In this document: positions 1 to 9,679 of the stretch, one piece after another
How the letters are laid out: each line of letters begins with the position of its first letter
Position numbering within the stretch: position 1 is the stretch's first letter
Assembly: GCF_007830155.1 (NCBI RefSeq)
Contig: NZ_VLKY01000012.1
Span: forward strand, 124,001 to 188,000
Direction of reading: 5' to 3'
Source of the DNA: Pseudomonas duriflava
GTDB taxonomy: Bacteria > Pseudomonadota > Gammaproteobacteria > Pseudomonadales > Pseudomonadaceae
Length of the DNA: 64,000 nucleotides
The notes under the pieces: model-generated
Seen by the model: the letters and a program-made list of their open reading frames with translations, nothing else
The model's database searches: none
Told to the model about the DNA's origin: nothing
Translations under genes and position numbers: made by a program

Positions 1-359
1 GCGCCGTTGGGCAGGCGAACTTCGCTCTTGTCCAGCTCGATGCCAGCTGCAGTAACAGCCTCAGCGATGTCACGAGTACCGATAGAGCCGAACAGCTTGC
101 CTTCGTCGCCCGAGTTAGCCGCGATAGTCACGGTCAGCTCAGCCAGCTTGGCAGCGCGACTTTCAGCACCAGCCTTCTTCTCGGCAGCCTGCTTCTCCAG
201 CTCGGCACGACGCGCTTCAAAAGCAGCAACGTTGTCAGCGGTAGCGGCAGTAGCCTTGCCTTGCGGCAGCAGGAAGTTACGAGCGTAACCGCCTTTAACG
301 TTCACTTTATCGCCCAGGTTGCCCAGGTTGGCGATCTTTTCCAGCAGGATGACTTCCAT
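1..359 (-). CDS. rplI: 50S ribosomal protein L9 (partial, C-terminus outside window)
   Basis: Component of the large ribosomal subunit. The minus-strand frame opens with [19 protein letters not shown] and continues through a GYARNFLLP motif, the classic N-terminal globular domain of L9. It then runs into the charged connecting helix ([15 protein letters not shown]). About 119 of the usual ~148 codons are present; the gene runs off the left edge, so the stop is not seen. AAGAGGTAAGACTCAA precedes the ATG and supplies the ribosome binding site. It is the last visible gene of the rpsF-rpsR-DUF2232-rplI operon, 21 bases after the membrane protein gene. Confidence 0.97.
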   Translation of the reverse strand, partial: MEVILLEKIANLGNLGDKVNVKGGYARNFLLPQGKATAATADNVAAFEARRAELEKQAAEKKAGAESRAAKLAELTVTIAANSGDEGKLFGSIGTRDIAEAVTAAGIELDKSEVRLPNG

Positions 360-380
360 TTGAGTCTTACCTCTTAACTT

Positions 381-1271
381 TTAACCTTCACCGTTCGCAG
401 AGTCTTTTGGCGTATCCGCCAGGCGTCCACGAAAATCAAACAGGCTGTCAACTACGGCCATGATCACTAACAACGGATAAATCAACTGTCCAAAGACCAG
501 TAGCGTTACATACAACCCTACCAGCCAGAAGCCACTCATATGCTTGCGCTTCACCAGACCGTGAGCCAGCGCGACACCAGCCACAGCTAATGGAACACTG
601 CACAGCGGTGTCAGCATTCCCAGCTCGATACTGATGTTGGGTGCCAATAGCATGACCAACAGCACACCGAACGCCATAACAGGCGGCAGCCTCAACGCAT
701 GAAACTCACGCGCGAACCCACCCGGGTTATACAACGCCGCCTGCCAATGGCGCCCAAGCATCAGGCTCAGCAGACAGGTAATCTGGAAGAAGCTTGCCAT
801 CAGACCCGTCAGCACCGGCACCAGCATTTGCTTGAGCTGGGCCTGCTTGGCTTCTGGCAACGCATCCGGCGATTGTCCGATCATCTGCGGCAGGATCTTG
901 CGGATCTCTTCTGCCAACAAATTGATGGGCTCTGCATATACATGGCCAAGCACCAGGGCAAAAACGGACCCCACCAAAACGCTTGCCAGCAGAACACGTG
1001 GCCAAGACACACTGCTGCGAAGAGCGCTAGCCAGCGCCAGGGTACCTAGGAATACGAGTAACAGACTCGGATCACCCAGCCACCACCAGAGCACGGCTGG
1101 CAGCAACGCCCAGACCACAACTCCCGCCGCATCGCCTGCGCCACGACGCAAGACGATCAAACTACCTGCCGCAGCGCTCAGCCAATACAGCAAGGGCAAG
1201 AACGCTGCAATTACCACTACAAGAGTGGCCTGCATGCGACCACGCATGATGAACTCAGCCAGGGCGCGCAT
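381..1271 (-). CDS. DUF2232 (YybS-like) polytopic membrane protein
   Basis: A 296-residue hydrophobic protein with about seven to eight predicted membrane segments, for example around residues 15-40, 45-75, 95-110, 150-170 and 200-280. Such YybS-like/DUF2232 proteins sit between rpsR and rplI in pseudomonads (recalled synteny). The family has no firmly established function. The C-terminus is short and hydrophilic (RLADTPKDSANGEG). It lies 34 bases downstream of rpsR and 21 bases upstream of rplI, so it should be co-transcribed with ribosomal protein genes. Family assignment rests on position and hydrophobicity pattern, not on a catalytic motif. Confidence 0.85.
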   Translation of the reverse strand: MRALAEFIMRGRMQATLVVVIAAFLPLLYWLSAAAGSLIVLRRGAGDAAGVVVWALLPAVLWWWLGDPSLLLVFLGTLALASALRSSVSWPRVLLASVLVGSVFALVLGHVYAEPINLLAEEIRKILPQMIGQSPDALPEAKQAQLKQMLVPVLTGLMASFFQITCLLSLMLGRHWQAALYNPGGFAREFHALRLPPVMAFGVLLVMLLAPNISIELGMLTPLCSVPLAVAGVALAHGLVKRKHMSGFWLVGLYVTLLVFGQLIYPLLVIMAVVDSLFDFRGRLADTPKDSANGEG

Positions 1272-1305
1272 GCGATTTATCCGTTAATTCGTGTCGGGCC
1301 CAGTC

Positions 1306-1536
1306 TCAACGGCCGTGGCTGTCGGTGTAAGGCAACAGGGCCAGATAACGAGCACGCTTGATGGCAGTACCCAGCTGACGCTGATACTTGGCCTTGGTGC
1401 CGGTGATACGGCTCGGAACGATCTTGCCGGTTTCGGAGACGTAGGCTTTCAAGGTGTTCAGATCTTTGTAATCGATCTCTTTAACGCCTTCAGCGGTGAA
1501 ACGGCAGAATTTACGACGACGGAAGAAACGTGCCAT
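1306..1536 (-). CDS. rpsR: 30S ribosomal protein S18
   Basis: 76 residues, the normal size. It starts [13 protein letters not shown] and contains the family core [18 protein letters not shown] with [10 protein letters not shown] towards the end. S18 binds the small subunit platform as a heterodimer with S6, whose gene lies 28 bases upstream. A GAGG-containing ribosome binding site (TTGAGGAATCATAG) precedes the ATG. Second gene of the operon. Confidence 0.98.
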   Translation of the reverse strand: MARFFRRRKFCRFTAEGVKEIDYKDLNTLKAYVSETGKIVPSRITGTKAKYQRQLGTAIKRARYLALLPYTDSHGR

Positions 1537-1564
1537 AACTATGATTCCTCAATAAATCTCAGGC

Positions 1565-1987
1565 TTACTCGGCGCTGTCGTCGCCGTCAACGTCAGCATT
1601 GTCACTGCCATCGGCGGACTCGGACTCAGCAGGACGCTCACGACGCTCACGGCGCTCGCTGCGGTTCTCTTCGGCCTTGAGCATTTCAGACTGATCAGTA
1701 ACAGCTTCATCGCGACGAAGAATCATGTTACGGATCACAGCGTCGTTGTAGCGGAAGTGATCTTCCAGCTCGGCCAGGGCCTTGGCGCTGCACTCGATGT
1801 TCATCAGAACATAGTGAGCCTTGTGCACGTTGTCGATGGCATAAGCCAACTGACGACGGCCCCAGTCTTCCAGACGATGAACTTTGCCACCGTCTTCTTC
1901 AATCGTTTTGGTGTAGCGCTCAACCATGCCGCCCACCTGTTCGCTCTGGTCAGGATGCACCAGAAAAACAACTTCGTAATGACGCAT
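1565..1987 (-). CDS. rpsF: 30S ribosomal protein S6
   Basis: 140 residues starting [18 protein letters not shown], the S6 ferredoxin-like fold, with the [10 protein letters not shown] strand in the middle. The C-terminal 30 residues are rich in Arg, Glu, Asp and Ser ([16 protein letters not shown]), the acidic/charged tail seen in gammaproteobacterial S6. AAGGAG lies seven bases before the ATG. First gene of the S6-S18-DUF2232-L9 operon. A promoter and a leader hairpin that may take part in S6:S18 autoregulation lie upstream. Confidence 0.98.
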   Translation of the reverse strand: MRHYEVVFLVHPDQSEQVGGMVERYTKTIEEDGGKVHRLEDWGRRQLAYAIDNVHKAHYVLMNIECSAKALAELEDHFRYNDAVIRNMILRRDEAVTDQSEMLKAEENRSERRERRERPAESESADGSDNADVDGDDSAE

Positions 1988-2008
1988 AAATGCTCCTTAC
2001 GGGTTATA

Positions 2009-2032
2009 GCCTGCCACATAACGCGGTCAGAC
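2009..2032 (-). promoter_or_regulatory. Leader hairpin upstream of rpsF, candidate S6:S18 binding site
   Basis: On the minus strand the leader folds as GUCUG-ACC-loop-GG-CAGGC: a five-pair stem (one G-U), a single unpaired A and a CC/GG pair. It ends 21 bases before the rpsF start and carries an ACCG element. From memory, S6:S18 autoregulatory motifs are hairpins with a conserved CCG near the ribosome binding site, so this is a candidate. A second hairpin (CTTGCC...GGCAAG) lies further upstream in the same leader. Confidence 0.4.
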
Positions 2033-2095
2033 AAGGAGTGAATGTTTCGTTTTGACTTGCCGGCACACGAGTACACGCCGCAGGCAAGGGGCGGT

Positions 2096-2124
2096 ATTCT
2101 AGAGAAGGGCACCCGGTGGCGCAA
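2096..2124 (-). promoter_or_regulatory. Sigma-70 type promoter for rpsF operon
   Basis: On the minus strand TTGCGC and TAGAAT are separated by 17 bases, four and five matches to the consensus hexamers. It lies between the orphan receiver gene and rpsF and predicts a leader of roughly 100 bases. This would let the ribosomal operon be expressed independently of rnr-rlmB and the receiver gene. Confidence 0.55.
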
Positions 2125-2158
2125 GAAAGATCACATCGGCAGGCGTCGGGCCGTCTAC

Positions 2159-2530
2159 TTATCGGACGGATAGCCCGCCGAGAACCTGCCGGATCTTCAT
2201 GAGATCGTAAGGCTTGAGCATGACGCCCACCTTTTCGAGTTCCTCGTCTTTGTCAAAGCTGTAACCCGATGCGACGATAATGCGCAGGTCAGGATAAGCT
2301 CGCAGCGCCTGTCGACTAAGGTCCAGGCCAGACATTCCACCAAGCCCTATATCAGTGAACAAGACATCGAAACGCTCTTTCTGCAAAGCCTGCAAGGCCT
2401 CTTCCGCCGAAGCCACAGCAGTTACCTGATACCCCAGCTCCTCCATTACTTCGCCGGTCAGGCTGCGCAGGGTCTGGTCATCCTCGACCAACAGAATGGT
2501 CGATACTTCACCGCTCGCAACGTCCTCCAA
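2159..2530 (-). CDS. Stand-alone CheY-like response regulator receiver
   Basis: 123 residues consisting of one receiver domain: acidic pair in ILLVEDDQTL, phospho-acceptor Asp in VLFTDIGLGGMSGLDL, Ser in IIVASGYS, and the conserved Lys in VMLKPYDL. There is no output domain. The sequence resembles the receivers at the C-termini of hybrid histidine kinases more than chemotaxis CheY. No kinase gene is adjacent: upstream is rlmB, downstream is the rpsF promoter. The partner kinase is unknown; the hybrid kinase at 48444-50924 carries its own receiver. The start is placed at ATG 2530; the ribosome binding site is weak. Confidence 0.85.
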   Translation of the reverse strand: MEDVASGEVSTILLVEDDQTLRSLTGEVMEELGYQVTAVASAEEALQALQKERFDVLFTDIGLGGMSGLDLSRQALRAYPDLRIIVASGYSFDKDEELEKVGVMLKPYDLMKIRQVLGGLSVR

Positions 2531-2646
2531 GGGCGTTTCCTCGTTTTACACCTATGAATGGAGACGCTAGACGCGGCTGTGCGCTTAGCATCTACGATAT
2601 TTTGCATCCACGACAAACTTGTCGAGCGGATTACCATCGTTTTTAA

Positions 2647-2667
2647 GGCATCCTTTTGAAGGATGCC
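2647..2667 (-). terminator. Hairpin downstream of rlmB, possible terminator
   Basis: A perfect nine-pair stem (GGCATCCTT / AAGGATGCC) with a three-base loop lies in the 297-base gap between rlmB and the receiver gene. On the minus strand it is followed by TTAAAAA rather than a T-run, so it is not a textbook intrinsic terminator. It may be a processing or attenuation site. I see nothing else in the gap. Confidence 0.4.
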
Positions 2668-2827
2668 TCCTGAGTGTAGTCCGAGGTAGCCAGCAAGTCA
2701 GCTTCTGATCCACTTTTAGTAGAATCGGTCAGTCTGATTGCTCAGTGCCTGCAGTGCGTTACAAACTAATTCAGCAGCATTCCTACACTGTCCCATAGCC
2801 CCTCCCCACTCAACAAAACTGCTTAAG

Positions 2828-3571
2828 CTATCGACTGCGGCGCTGGCGAACGGCCTCAAACAGGCATACGCCTGTAGCTACGGATACATTCAAACTGCTG
2901 ACACTGCCCCCCATGGGCAAGCGCACCAAATAATCGCAAAGTTCCCGAGTCAGTCGGCGCATTCCCTTACCTTCGGCCCCCATGACGAGTACGGTTGGCC
3001 CGGTCATGTCGACATTATAAAGGTCCTGCTCTGCCTCGCCGGCTGTCCCGACGATCCAAAGCCCTCTTTTCTTGAGCTTTTCCAGCGTACGAGCCAGATT
3101 GGTTACAGCAACTAGCGGCATGACCTCAGCGGCACCACATGCCACTTTGCGAACCGTAGCGTTAAGCGTGGCAGACTTATCCTTGGGAATAATCACTGCC
3201 TGTGCACCTGCCGCATCGGCAGTGCGAAGACAGGCGCCCAGGTTATGTGGATCCGTTACGCCGTCCAGCACTAACAACAAAGGGGGCGTTTCAGCACGCT
3301 CAAGCAACTCCTCAAGCATTGTCTCGCCCCATATCTGGCTTGGGCTGACCTGAGCGACAACGCCTTGATGGACCCCTTCGACTTGCTCATCCAAGACCTG
3401 CCTACTCTGCGTATCCACAGGAACACGGGCTGCTTCGGCCAACGAAACCAGAGTATGTACTCGAGGTTCCTGCCGCCCTTCCGCTATCCATAGTTGCTTT
3501 ACGCGCTTAGGGTGATAACGCAATAAAGCTTCTACGGCATGGATACCGTAGACCATTTCCCACTGACTCAT
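2828..3571 (-). CDS. rlmB: 23S rRNA (guanosine-2'-O-)-methyltransferase RlmB
   Basis: 247 residues of the SPOUT class, methylating the ribose of G2251 in 23S rRNA. The N-terminal substrate-binding domain (MSQWEMVYGIHAVEALL) is followed by the SPOUT core: motif 1 LDGVTDPHNLGACLRTADAAG, motif 2 LVMGAEGKGMRRL and motif 3 PMGGSVSSLNVSVATGV, which form the trefoil-knot SAM site. The start overlaps the rnr stop by four bases (ATGA), so the two are translationally coupled. The rnr-rlmB pair is the usual gammaproteobacterial arrangement. Confidence 0.97.
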   Translation of the reverse strand: MSQWEMVYGIHAVEALLRYHPKRVKQLWIAEGRQEPRVHTLVSLAEAARVPVDTQSRQVLDEQVEGVHQGVVAQVSPSQIWGETMLEELLERAETPPLLLVLDGVTDPHNLGACLRTADAAGAQAVIIPKDKSATLNATVRKVACGAAEVMPLVAVTNLARTLEKLKKRGLWIVGTAGEAEQDLYNVDMTGPTVLVMGAEGKGMRRLTRELCDYLVRLPMGGSVSSLNVSVATGVCLFEAVRQRRSR

Positions 3572-6219
3572 GACTTAACCTTACGTTTACGGACTTCACC
3601 TGCCGCGGCTTGCGCTTTTGCCTTGGAAGGACCCTTTCGGTGCTTAGTAGGCTTGGCAGCTTTGGCAGCCGGCTTCGCTTTGCCACCCTTGGCCTTTTTG
3701 GCAGAAGGCGTCGCCTTCGGTGAGGCTGCCTCACTTGATGATCTTGACTTGCCAGGCTTATCACCACCGGTTTTGGCCTCGTCGAGCAAGGCACGTTTCA
3801 CGGCGCGACTACGTTTCACATCGGTATTACCCAATAGAAGGTCAGCCTGTTTAAGCAGTTCGGATGAGACTTCGACTGCGGCCGCCGAAGCCGGAGTTGG
3901 TATATGAGTGCGTTCTCGCTTACGCGATTTAGCCTTCGGCTCGCGTGCGTCATTACGCCGCTTACGATCAGTTGGAGCATTCTGACCAGAACCAGGTAGC
4001 GCAAAATCGATTTTGCGCTCATCAAGATCGACTCTTGCCACAATGATTTCGATCAGATCGCCGAGGCGGTAACTGCGGCCACTACGCTCACCCGACAGCC
4101 GATGATGTACGGCATCGAAATGATAGTAATCGCTCGGCAAAGAAGTAACGTGGACCAAGCCCTCCACATAGATATCGCTCAACTCCACAAACAGGCCGAA
4201 TCCCGTGACCGCCGTAATCACGCCACTGTATGTCTCGCCGACACGATCACGCATGTACTCGCATTTCAGCCAGTTGGAAACGTCTCGCGTGGCCTCGTCT
4301 GCCCGGCGCTCAGTCATTGAGCACTGCTCACCCAACTGATCCAGACGTGCTTCGTCATAAGGGTAAATACGCGCCTTAGGTATTACGGGCGCGTCAGCCC
4401 GCTTGACGTGCCGGGATTCCATCTTGGAGCGGATTACGCTGCGAATGGCACGATGTACTAGCAGGTCGGGGTAACGACGAATCGGTGAGGTGAAATGGGT
4501 ATAGGCCTCATAATTCAAGCCAAAATGCCCGTTATTGTCCGGGCTATAGACAGCCTGACTCAACGAACGAAGCATAACCGTCTGAATAAGGCGGAAGTCC
4601 GGCCGGTCATGGATAGTCTGTAGCAACGCCTGATAATCGTTCGGTGTTGGCGTAGCCTTTCCTTTGGTCAGTGTCAGCCCAAGCTCACCTAAAAACTGCC
4701 GAAGATTGGTCAGTTTTTCCAACGGAGGTGCATCATGTACCCGATACAACGCAGGAATATTGTGTTTTTCCAAGAACTTGGCTGTCGCTACGTTCGCACA
4801 TAACATGCACTCTTCAATCAGCTTGTGAGCATCATTGCGCTGGGTCGGCCTGATTTCAGCAATCTTGCTATCTGCCCCAAAGACGATCCGGGTTTCCTGG
4901 GTTTCAAAATCAATAGCTCCTCGCTGATGCCGTGTTTCCAGCAAGGCCTTGTAAAGCGCATACAGCTCCTGCAGATGCGGCACCAAGTGAGGCAACTGCT
5001 CGCGAAACTGCTCGGCCTCAGCACTTTCAGGTGTCTCTAGCAATTGGCTGACACGGGTATAGGTCAGACGTGCATGAGAATGGATAACGGCCTCATAGAA
5101 CTGATAGCCAGTCAGTTTGCCTGCCGACGAGATTGTCATCTCGCATACCATGGCTAGGCGATCCACCAAGGGATTCAACGAACATAGCCCGTTGGACAGA
5201 ATTTCCGGCAGCATCGGAATGACACGCCCCGGGAAATAAACGGAGTTGCCTCGCTGCTCGGCTTCGGCATCCAGAGCCGATCCGACCTTTACATAGTGAG
5301 AAACATCCGCGATGGCCACGAACAAACGCCAGCCACCAGATTTCTTCTTCTCTGCATAGACAGCATCGTCGAAATCGCGGGCATCTTCGCCATCTATCGT
5401 CACGAACGGTACTTGCCGCAGATCAATGCGCTTGGCCTTGTCTTTTTCAGCAACCTCTGGCTTAAGCTTGGCAGCTTCTTTCTCGACGCCAGCGGGCCAT
5501 ACATGGGGAATATCGTAACTGCGCAGCGCCACTTCTATCTCCATGCCTGGCGCTAGATAATCCCCGAGAATTTCAACTACAGCGCCTTGGGCCTGTCGAT
5601 GAATGGTTGGCCATTCTTCTATACGAACCTGGACAAACTGACCATGGCGAGCACCGCCGTGCTTACCGGCAGGCACTAGTACCTGCTGTTGGATCCTGGG
5701 GTTGTCCGCAACGACATAGGCAATTCCGCTTTCTTCGAAGAATCGCCCAACTACTGTTTCATGAGCGCGGTGAACTACCTCGACCAAGCCTCCCTCACGC
5801 CGCCCGCGGCGGTCGTAACCGGACACACGTGCCAGGGCCTTATCACCATCGAATACCAAGCGCATCTGCGCGGGGCTAAGAAAAAGATCATCACTGCCAT
5901 CGTCCGGTATGAGAAAGCCGAAGCCGTCACGGTGTCCGCTGATACGTCCGCAGATCAGATCCAGCTTTTCAATCGGTGCGTAGGCTCCCTTGCGCGTATA
6001 AAGAAGCTGACCATCGCGCTCCATGGCTCGCAGTCGACGCCGCAAGGCTTCGAATTGATTTTCATCTGTCAAACCGAACTCTTCGATCAGCTGAGTGCGG
6101 GACGCGGGGGCGCCGCGCTCGGCCAGATGCTTTAATATCAGCTCACGGCTTGGGACAGGGTTATCATATTTTTCCGCTTCTCGAGCGGCCTCAGGATCGA
6201 GGGATTGCCAATCGGCCAT
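3568..6219 (-). CDS. rnr: Ribonuclease R
   Basis: 883-residue 3'-5' exoribonuclease that degrades structured RNA. An N-terminal winged-helix region (residues ~20-80) is followed by cold-shock-type domains (GRISGHRDGFGFLIPDDG) and the RNB catalytic domain with its metal-binding aspartates (TIDGEDARDFDDAVYAEK). Then come the HFGLNYEAYTHFTSPIRRYPDL-type signature near residues 560-585 and an S1 domain (YSGVITAVTGFGLFVEL). The C-terminal ~90 residues are a Lys/Ala-rich tail, as in RNase R. Expected cytoplasmic, linked to mRNA and rRNA quality control. A candidate promoter and an AT-rich inverted repeat lie upstream. Confidence 0.97.
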   Translation of the reverse strand: MADWQSLDPEAAREAEKYDNPVPSRELILKHLAERGAPASRTQLIEEFGLTDENQFEALRRRLRAMERDGQLLYTRKGAYAPIEKLDLICGRISGHRDGFGFLIPDDGSDDLFLSPAQMRLVFDGDKALARVSGYDRRGRREGGLVEVVHRAHETVVGRFFEESGIAYVVADNPRIQQQVLVPAGKHGGARHGQFVQVRIEEWPTIHRQAQGAVVEILGDYLAPGMEIEVALRSYDIPHVWPAGVEKEAAKLKPEVAEKDKAKRIDLRQVPFVTIDGEDARDFDDAVYAEKKKSGGWRLFVAIADVSHYVKVGSALDAEAEQRGNSVYFPGRVIPMLPEILSNGLCSLNPLVDRLAMVCEMTISSAGKLTGYQFYEAVIHSHARLTYTRVSQLLETPESAEAEQFREQLPHLVPHLQELYALYKALLETRHQRGAIDFETQETRIVFGADSKIAEIRPTQRNDAHKLIEECMLCANVATAKFLEKHNIPALYRVHDAPPLEKLTNLRQFLGELGLTLTKGKATPTPNDYQALLQTIHDRPDFRLIQTVMLRSLSQAVYSPDNNGHFGLNYEAYTHFTSPIRRYPDLLVHRAIRSVIRSKMESRHVKRADAPVIPKARIYPYDEARLDQLGEQCSMTERRADEATRDVSNWLKCEYMRDRVGETYSGVITAVTGFGLFVELSDIYVEGLVHVTSLPSDYYHFDAVHHRLSGERSGRSYRLGDLIEIIVARVDLDERKIDFALPGSGQNAPTDRKRRNDAREPKAKSRKRERTHIPTPASAAAVEVSSELLKQADLLLGNTDVKRSRAVKRALLDEAKTGGDKPGKSRSSSEAASPKATPSAKKAKGGKAKPAAKAAKPTKHRKGPSKAKAQAAAGEVRKRKVKS

Positions 6220-6290
6220 CAGTTTGAGGTTACCTTTTGTCTGGTTAAGAGCTTCCCTATATTGAAGCCCGAAAATGCCTTCAGGTTTAG

Positions 6291-6323
6291 CCTACTGAAA
6301 AGAATAATTTTTTTTACAGTAGG
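6291..6323. repeat. Inverted repeat in rnr leader region
   Basis: CCTACTG at 6291-6297 and CAGTAGG at 6317-6323 form a perfect seven-base inverted repeat. The AT-only interior can extend the pairing after one A-A mismatch. It lies between the rnr start and the tRNA-Leu promoter, so in the rnr transcript it would be a leader hairpin. It could also be an operator. Confidence 0.5.
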
Positions 6324-6325
6324 GG

Positions 6326-6354
6326 TTTACAGTCTTTTAAATGATCCGTATAGT
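6326..6354 (+). promoter_or_regulatory. Sigma-70 promoter for tRNA-Leu
   Basis: TTTACA and TATAGT are separated by 17 bases. A GC-rich discriminator (TCGCGCC) follows, typical of stringently controlled stable-RNA promoters. The tRNA starts about 60 bases downstream of the predicted transcription start. Confidence 0.65.
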
Positions 6355-6375
6355 TCGCGCCCACAGCAACATCAA
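6347..6375 (-). promoter_or_regulatory. Candidate divergent promoter for rnr
   Basis: On the minus strand TTGATG and TATACG are separated by 17 bases. Its -10 overlaps the -10 of the tRNA-Leu promoter on the other strand, so only one polymerase could open this DNA at a time. The rnr leader would be about 120 bases and include the inverted repeat at 6291-6323. Confidence 0.4.
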
Positions 6376-6420
6376 GTTGCTAACGCGAAACACGATGAAC
6401 ATCATCGCATATCGCACAGT

Positions 6421-6507
6421 GCCCAGGTGGCGGAATTGGTAGACGCACTAGGTTCAGGTCCTAGCGGTGGCAACACCGTGGAAGTTCGAGTCTTCTCCTG
6501 GGCACCA
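6421..6507 (+). tRNA. tRNA-Leu (anticodon CAG)
   Basis: 87 bases including an encoded CCA. The acceptor stem pairs GCCCAGG with CCTGGGC. The D-arm region is GGCGGAATTGGTAGACGC. The anticodon stem CTAGG/CCTAG closes the loop TTCAGGT, giving anticodon CAG, which reads CUG. The variable arm is long (class II), and the T-arm loop is TTCGAGT. It has its own promoter and terminator and so appears to be a single-gene unit. Confidence 0.97.
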
Positions 6508-6513
6508 CTATTC

Positions 6514-6542
6514 AAAAAACCGAGCTGAAAGCTCGGTTTTTT
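6514..6542 (+). terminator. Intrinsic terminator after tRNA-Leu
   Basis: AAAAAACCGAGCT-GAA-AGCTCGGTTTTTT: a strong stem with a three-base loop followed by six Ts, starting seven bases after the tRNA CCA end. Confidence 0.93.
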
Positions 6543-6827
6543 ATTGTCTGTTACCCTCAAACAGACCAGCATATTTTACGCCCTCCTCTGCAGCCATGCC
6601 TTTAAGCGCGCCTAGTCGTTCGAAGTCCCTCTTCCCTCGATTGCTACCCTGACCGCACTCCGCACTCAGGCATTTCCCTGTTTGCCGAATATACCGCTAA
6701 AGCGGCACAAGACGCACCAACCTTCCTACGACTGCTACGCCACTAAGCAATGCTAGCAATCGCACTTTTTATACCGCAAGGGCAGCAGCCAAACCCACGA
6801 CCTGCGAGATCCTGAACCTTAAATGGC
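6543..6827. other. Intergenic gap between tRNA-Leu terminator and purA terminator
   Basis: I see no coding region, RNA gene or repeat here. Short open frames exist but lack a ribosome binding site and protein-like composition. Confidence 0.6.
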
Positions 6828-6855
6828 AAAAGAGCCGCCCAAAGGCAGCTCTTTT
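6828..6855 (-). terminator. Intrinsic terminator after purA
   Basis: An AAAAGAGC...GCTCTTTT stem with an inner GCC/GGC pair set across one C-A mismatch and a CAAA loop. On the minus strand it ends in a T-run, 18 bases past the purA stop. Confidence 0.85.
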
Positions 6856-6873
6856 TGATCGTTCATATCTTGA

Positions 6874-8214
<1,341 letters not shown>

Positions 8215-9402
8215 TCATGACGCCAGCGGCGCCACCTGCCAATGTCCATCCCGGCACACCAAATGCCGATCGCAACCCGCCTCGCACGCATCAGCATCGG
8301 TCTGTCCAGGCAAGGCCTGAACGACCCGCTCACCAGCGTCGCGTAATTGACGAATCGCTTGCCATAGCTGGACGCCTTCGCCGTAAGGTGCCCAGACACC
8401 CGTCAAAGGCTCAACCATATTGGCCTGCCCTAACGTAACGAGCGTTTTCAGGTCAGTGGAAAAACCGGTTGCCGGGCGCGCCCTGCCAAAGTCGGCACCA
8501 ATATTGTCATAACGCCCACCCTGAGCAATCGCCTGGCCACTACCGGGCACGAAGGCGGCAAATACAACCCCCGTGTGATAGTGGTAACCGCGCAACTCAC
8601 CCAGATCGAAATACAACGGCACCTCAGGGAAGCGCTGCGCAAGGGCATCAGCAATAGAGCACAAGGAGTCCAAGGCTGCCAGTACTGCTGCCGGAGCGCC
8701 AGCCAGACGTTGTCGGGCAGTATCAAGCACCTCACGACCACCGCACAGCCCAACCAAGGCACGAAGCCTATCGGCCTGATCAGGGGCTAACGTTTGGGTC
8801 AGCAACATTACTTCATCAATAGCCTTGCGCTGCAAAGCGTCAAACAAGGCATGCTCACTTTCACCCGACAACCCGGCTGCTTCGCACAGGCCACGGTAGA
8901 TACCTACATGCCCAAGATCCATGTGTACATTCGGAATCTCAGCGAGCTTGAGTACACTTAGCAGAAGACTGATTACTTCCAAATCACCTGCCGTATCAGA
9001 AACGCCGTACAGCTCCGCACCTATCTGGATCGGACTACGAGACGTCGTCAATGCGCGAGGGCGTGAATGCAATACACTCCCGGCATAACACAAACGGCTC
9101 GGCCCTTCCCGGCGCAAAGCATGGGCGTCCATCCGGGCTACCTGCGGAGTTATGTCTGCACGAAACCCCATGAGACGACCAGATAATGGGTCCGTTACCT
9201 TAAAGGTACGCAGTTCCAAGTCCTCGCCTGCAGCAGTGAGCAGTGACTCGAGGAACTCAATATGAGGCGTTACGACGAACTCGTACCCCCAACGCTGAAA
9301 CAGCTCAAGCACCTGACGCCGCGCAATTTCTATGCTTGCAGCCTCAGGCGGCAGGATTTCTTCTATTCCGTCAGGCAGCAGCCAGCGGTCTACCGTTGCC
9401 AT
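8215..9402 (-). CDS. hisZ: ATP phosphoribosyltransferase regulatory subunit
   Basis: 395-residue histidyl-tRNA-synthetase paralogue that activates the short form of HisG in the first step of histidine synthesis. Class II synthetase motif 2 is seen as [34 protein letters not shown], and FAQGGRYD-like motif 3 as [23 protein letters not shown]. The C-terminal anticodon-binding domain of true HisRS is missing. The start [12 protein letters not shown] matches relatives and has GAGAAAGG four bases upstream; a longer frame from 9456 adds 18 unrelated residues. The gene follows a terminator, so it should have its own promoter. Confidence 0.95.
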   Translation of the reverse strand: MATVDRWLLPDGIEEILPPEAASIEIARRQVLELFQRWGYEFVVTPHIEFLESLLTAAGEDLELRTFKVTDPLSGRLMGFRADITPQVARMDAHALRREGPSRLCYAGSVLHSRPRALTTSRSPIQIGAELYGVSDTAGDLEVISLLLSVLKLAEIPNVHMDLGHVGIYRGLCEAAGLSGESEHALFDALQRKAIDEVMLLTQTLAPDQADRLRALVGLCGGREVLDTARQRLAGAPAAVLAALDSLCSIADALAQRFPEVPLYFDLGELRGYHYHTGVVFAAFVPGSGQAIAQGGRYDNIGADFGRARPATGFSTDLKTLVTLGQANMVEPLTGVWAPYGEGVQLWQAIRQLRDAGERVVQALPGQTDADACEAGCDRHLVCRDGHWQVAPLAS

Positions 9403-9593
9403 GTAGCCTTTCTCCATCATGCGAGCGGCAAGCCTGCCATGAAGACCTGTCGGCATGACCAGACAGATTCGACCCTGCGAAACGTGCGGACTTCAACGAG
9501 CCCTGAAAAAGAACCTGGAAGCGCAACGATCAGGAATGGCTAGGCCAACCGTAATGCTGCCCTTGCAACGTCACACAGGATTCATGCAGACGC

Positions 9594-9617
9594 AAAAAAG
9601 CCGGGATGTTCCCGGCT
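9594..9617 (-). terminator. Intrinsic terminator after hflC
   Basis: On the minus strand GCCGGGA-ACA-TCCCGGC is followed by TTTTTT. It closes the hflX-hflK-hflC unit and separates it from hisZ-purA. Confidence 0.9.
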
Positions 9618-9651
9618 GACTTATGATACCACGAAATACGTACGGATCAGC

Positions 9652-9672
9652 GGCGGGCGACGAGCGCCCGCC
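9652..9672. repeat. GC-rich hairpin just downstream of hflC
   Basis: GGCGGGCG and CGCCCGCC flank a five-base ACGAG loop, seven bases past the hflC stop and 35 bases before the terminator. It has no T-run. It may act with the following terminator or protect the transcript 3' end. Confidence 0.55.
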
Positions 9673-9679
9673 ACTTTCT

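Noticed and set aside
699-1049. Long plus-strand open frames overlapping the DUF2232 membrane protein gene
   Set aside because: They are antisense shadows of a hydrophobic gene: no ribosome binding site, odd composition (His/Gln-rich) and no family resemblance.
2647-2667. Strong intrinsic terminator call for the rlmB downstream hairpin
   Set aside because: The stem is perfect but there is no T-run on the minus strand, so I kept it only as a low-confidence candidate.
6467-6652. A 61-codon plus-strand frame running through the tRNA-Leu terminator
   Set aside because: It starts inside the tRNA gene and crosses a strong terminator, so it is not a plausible gene.
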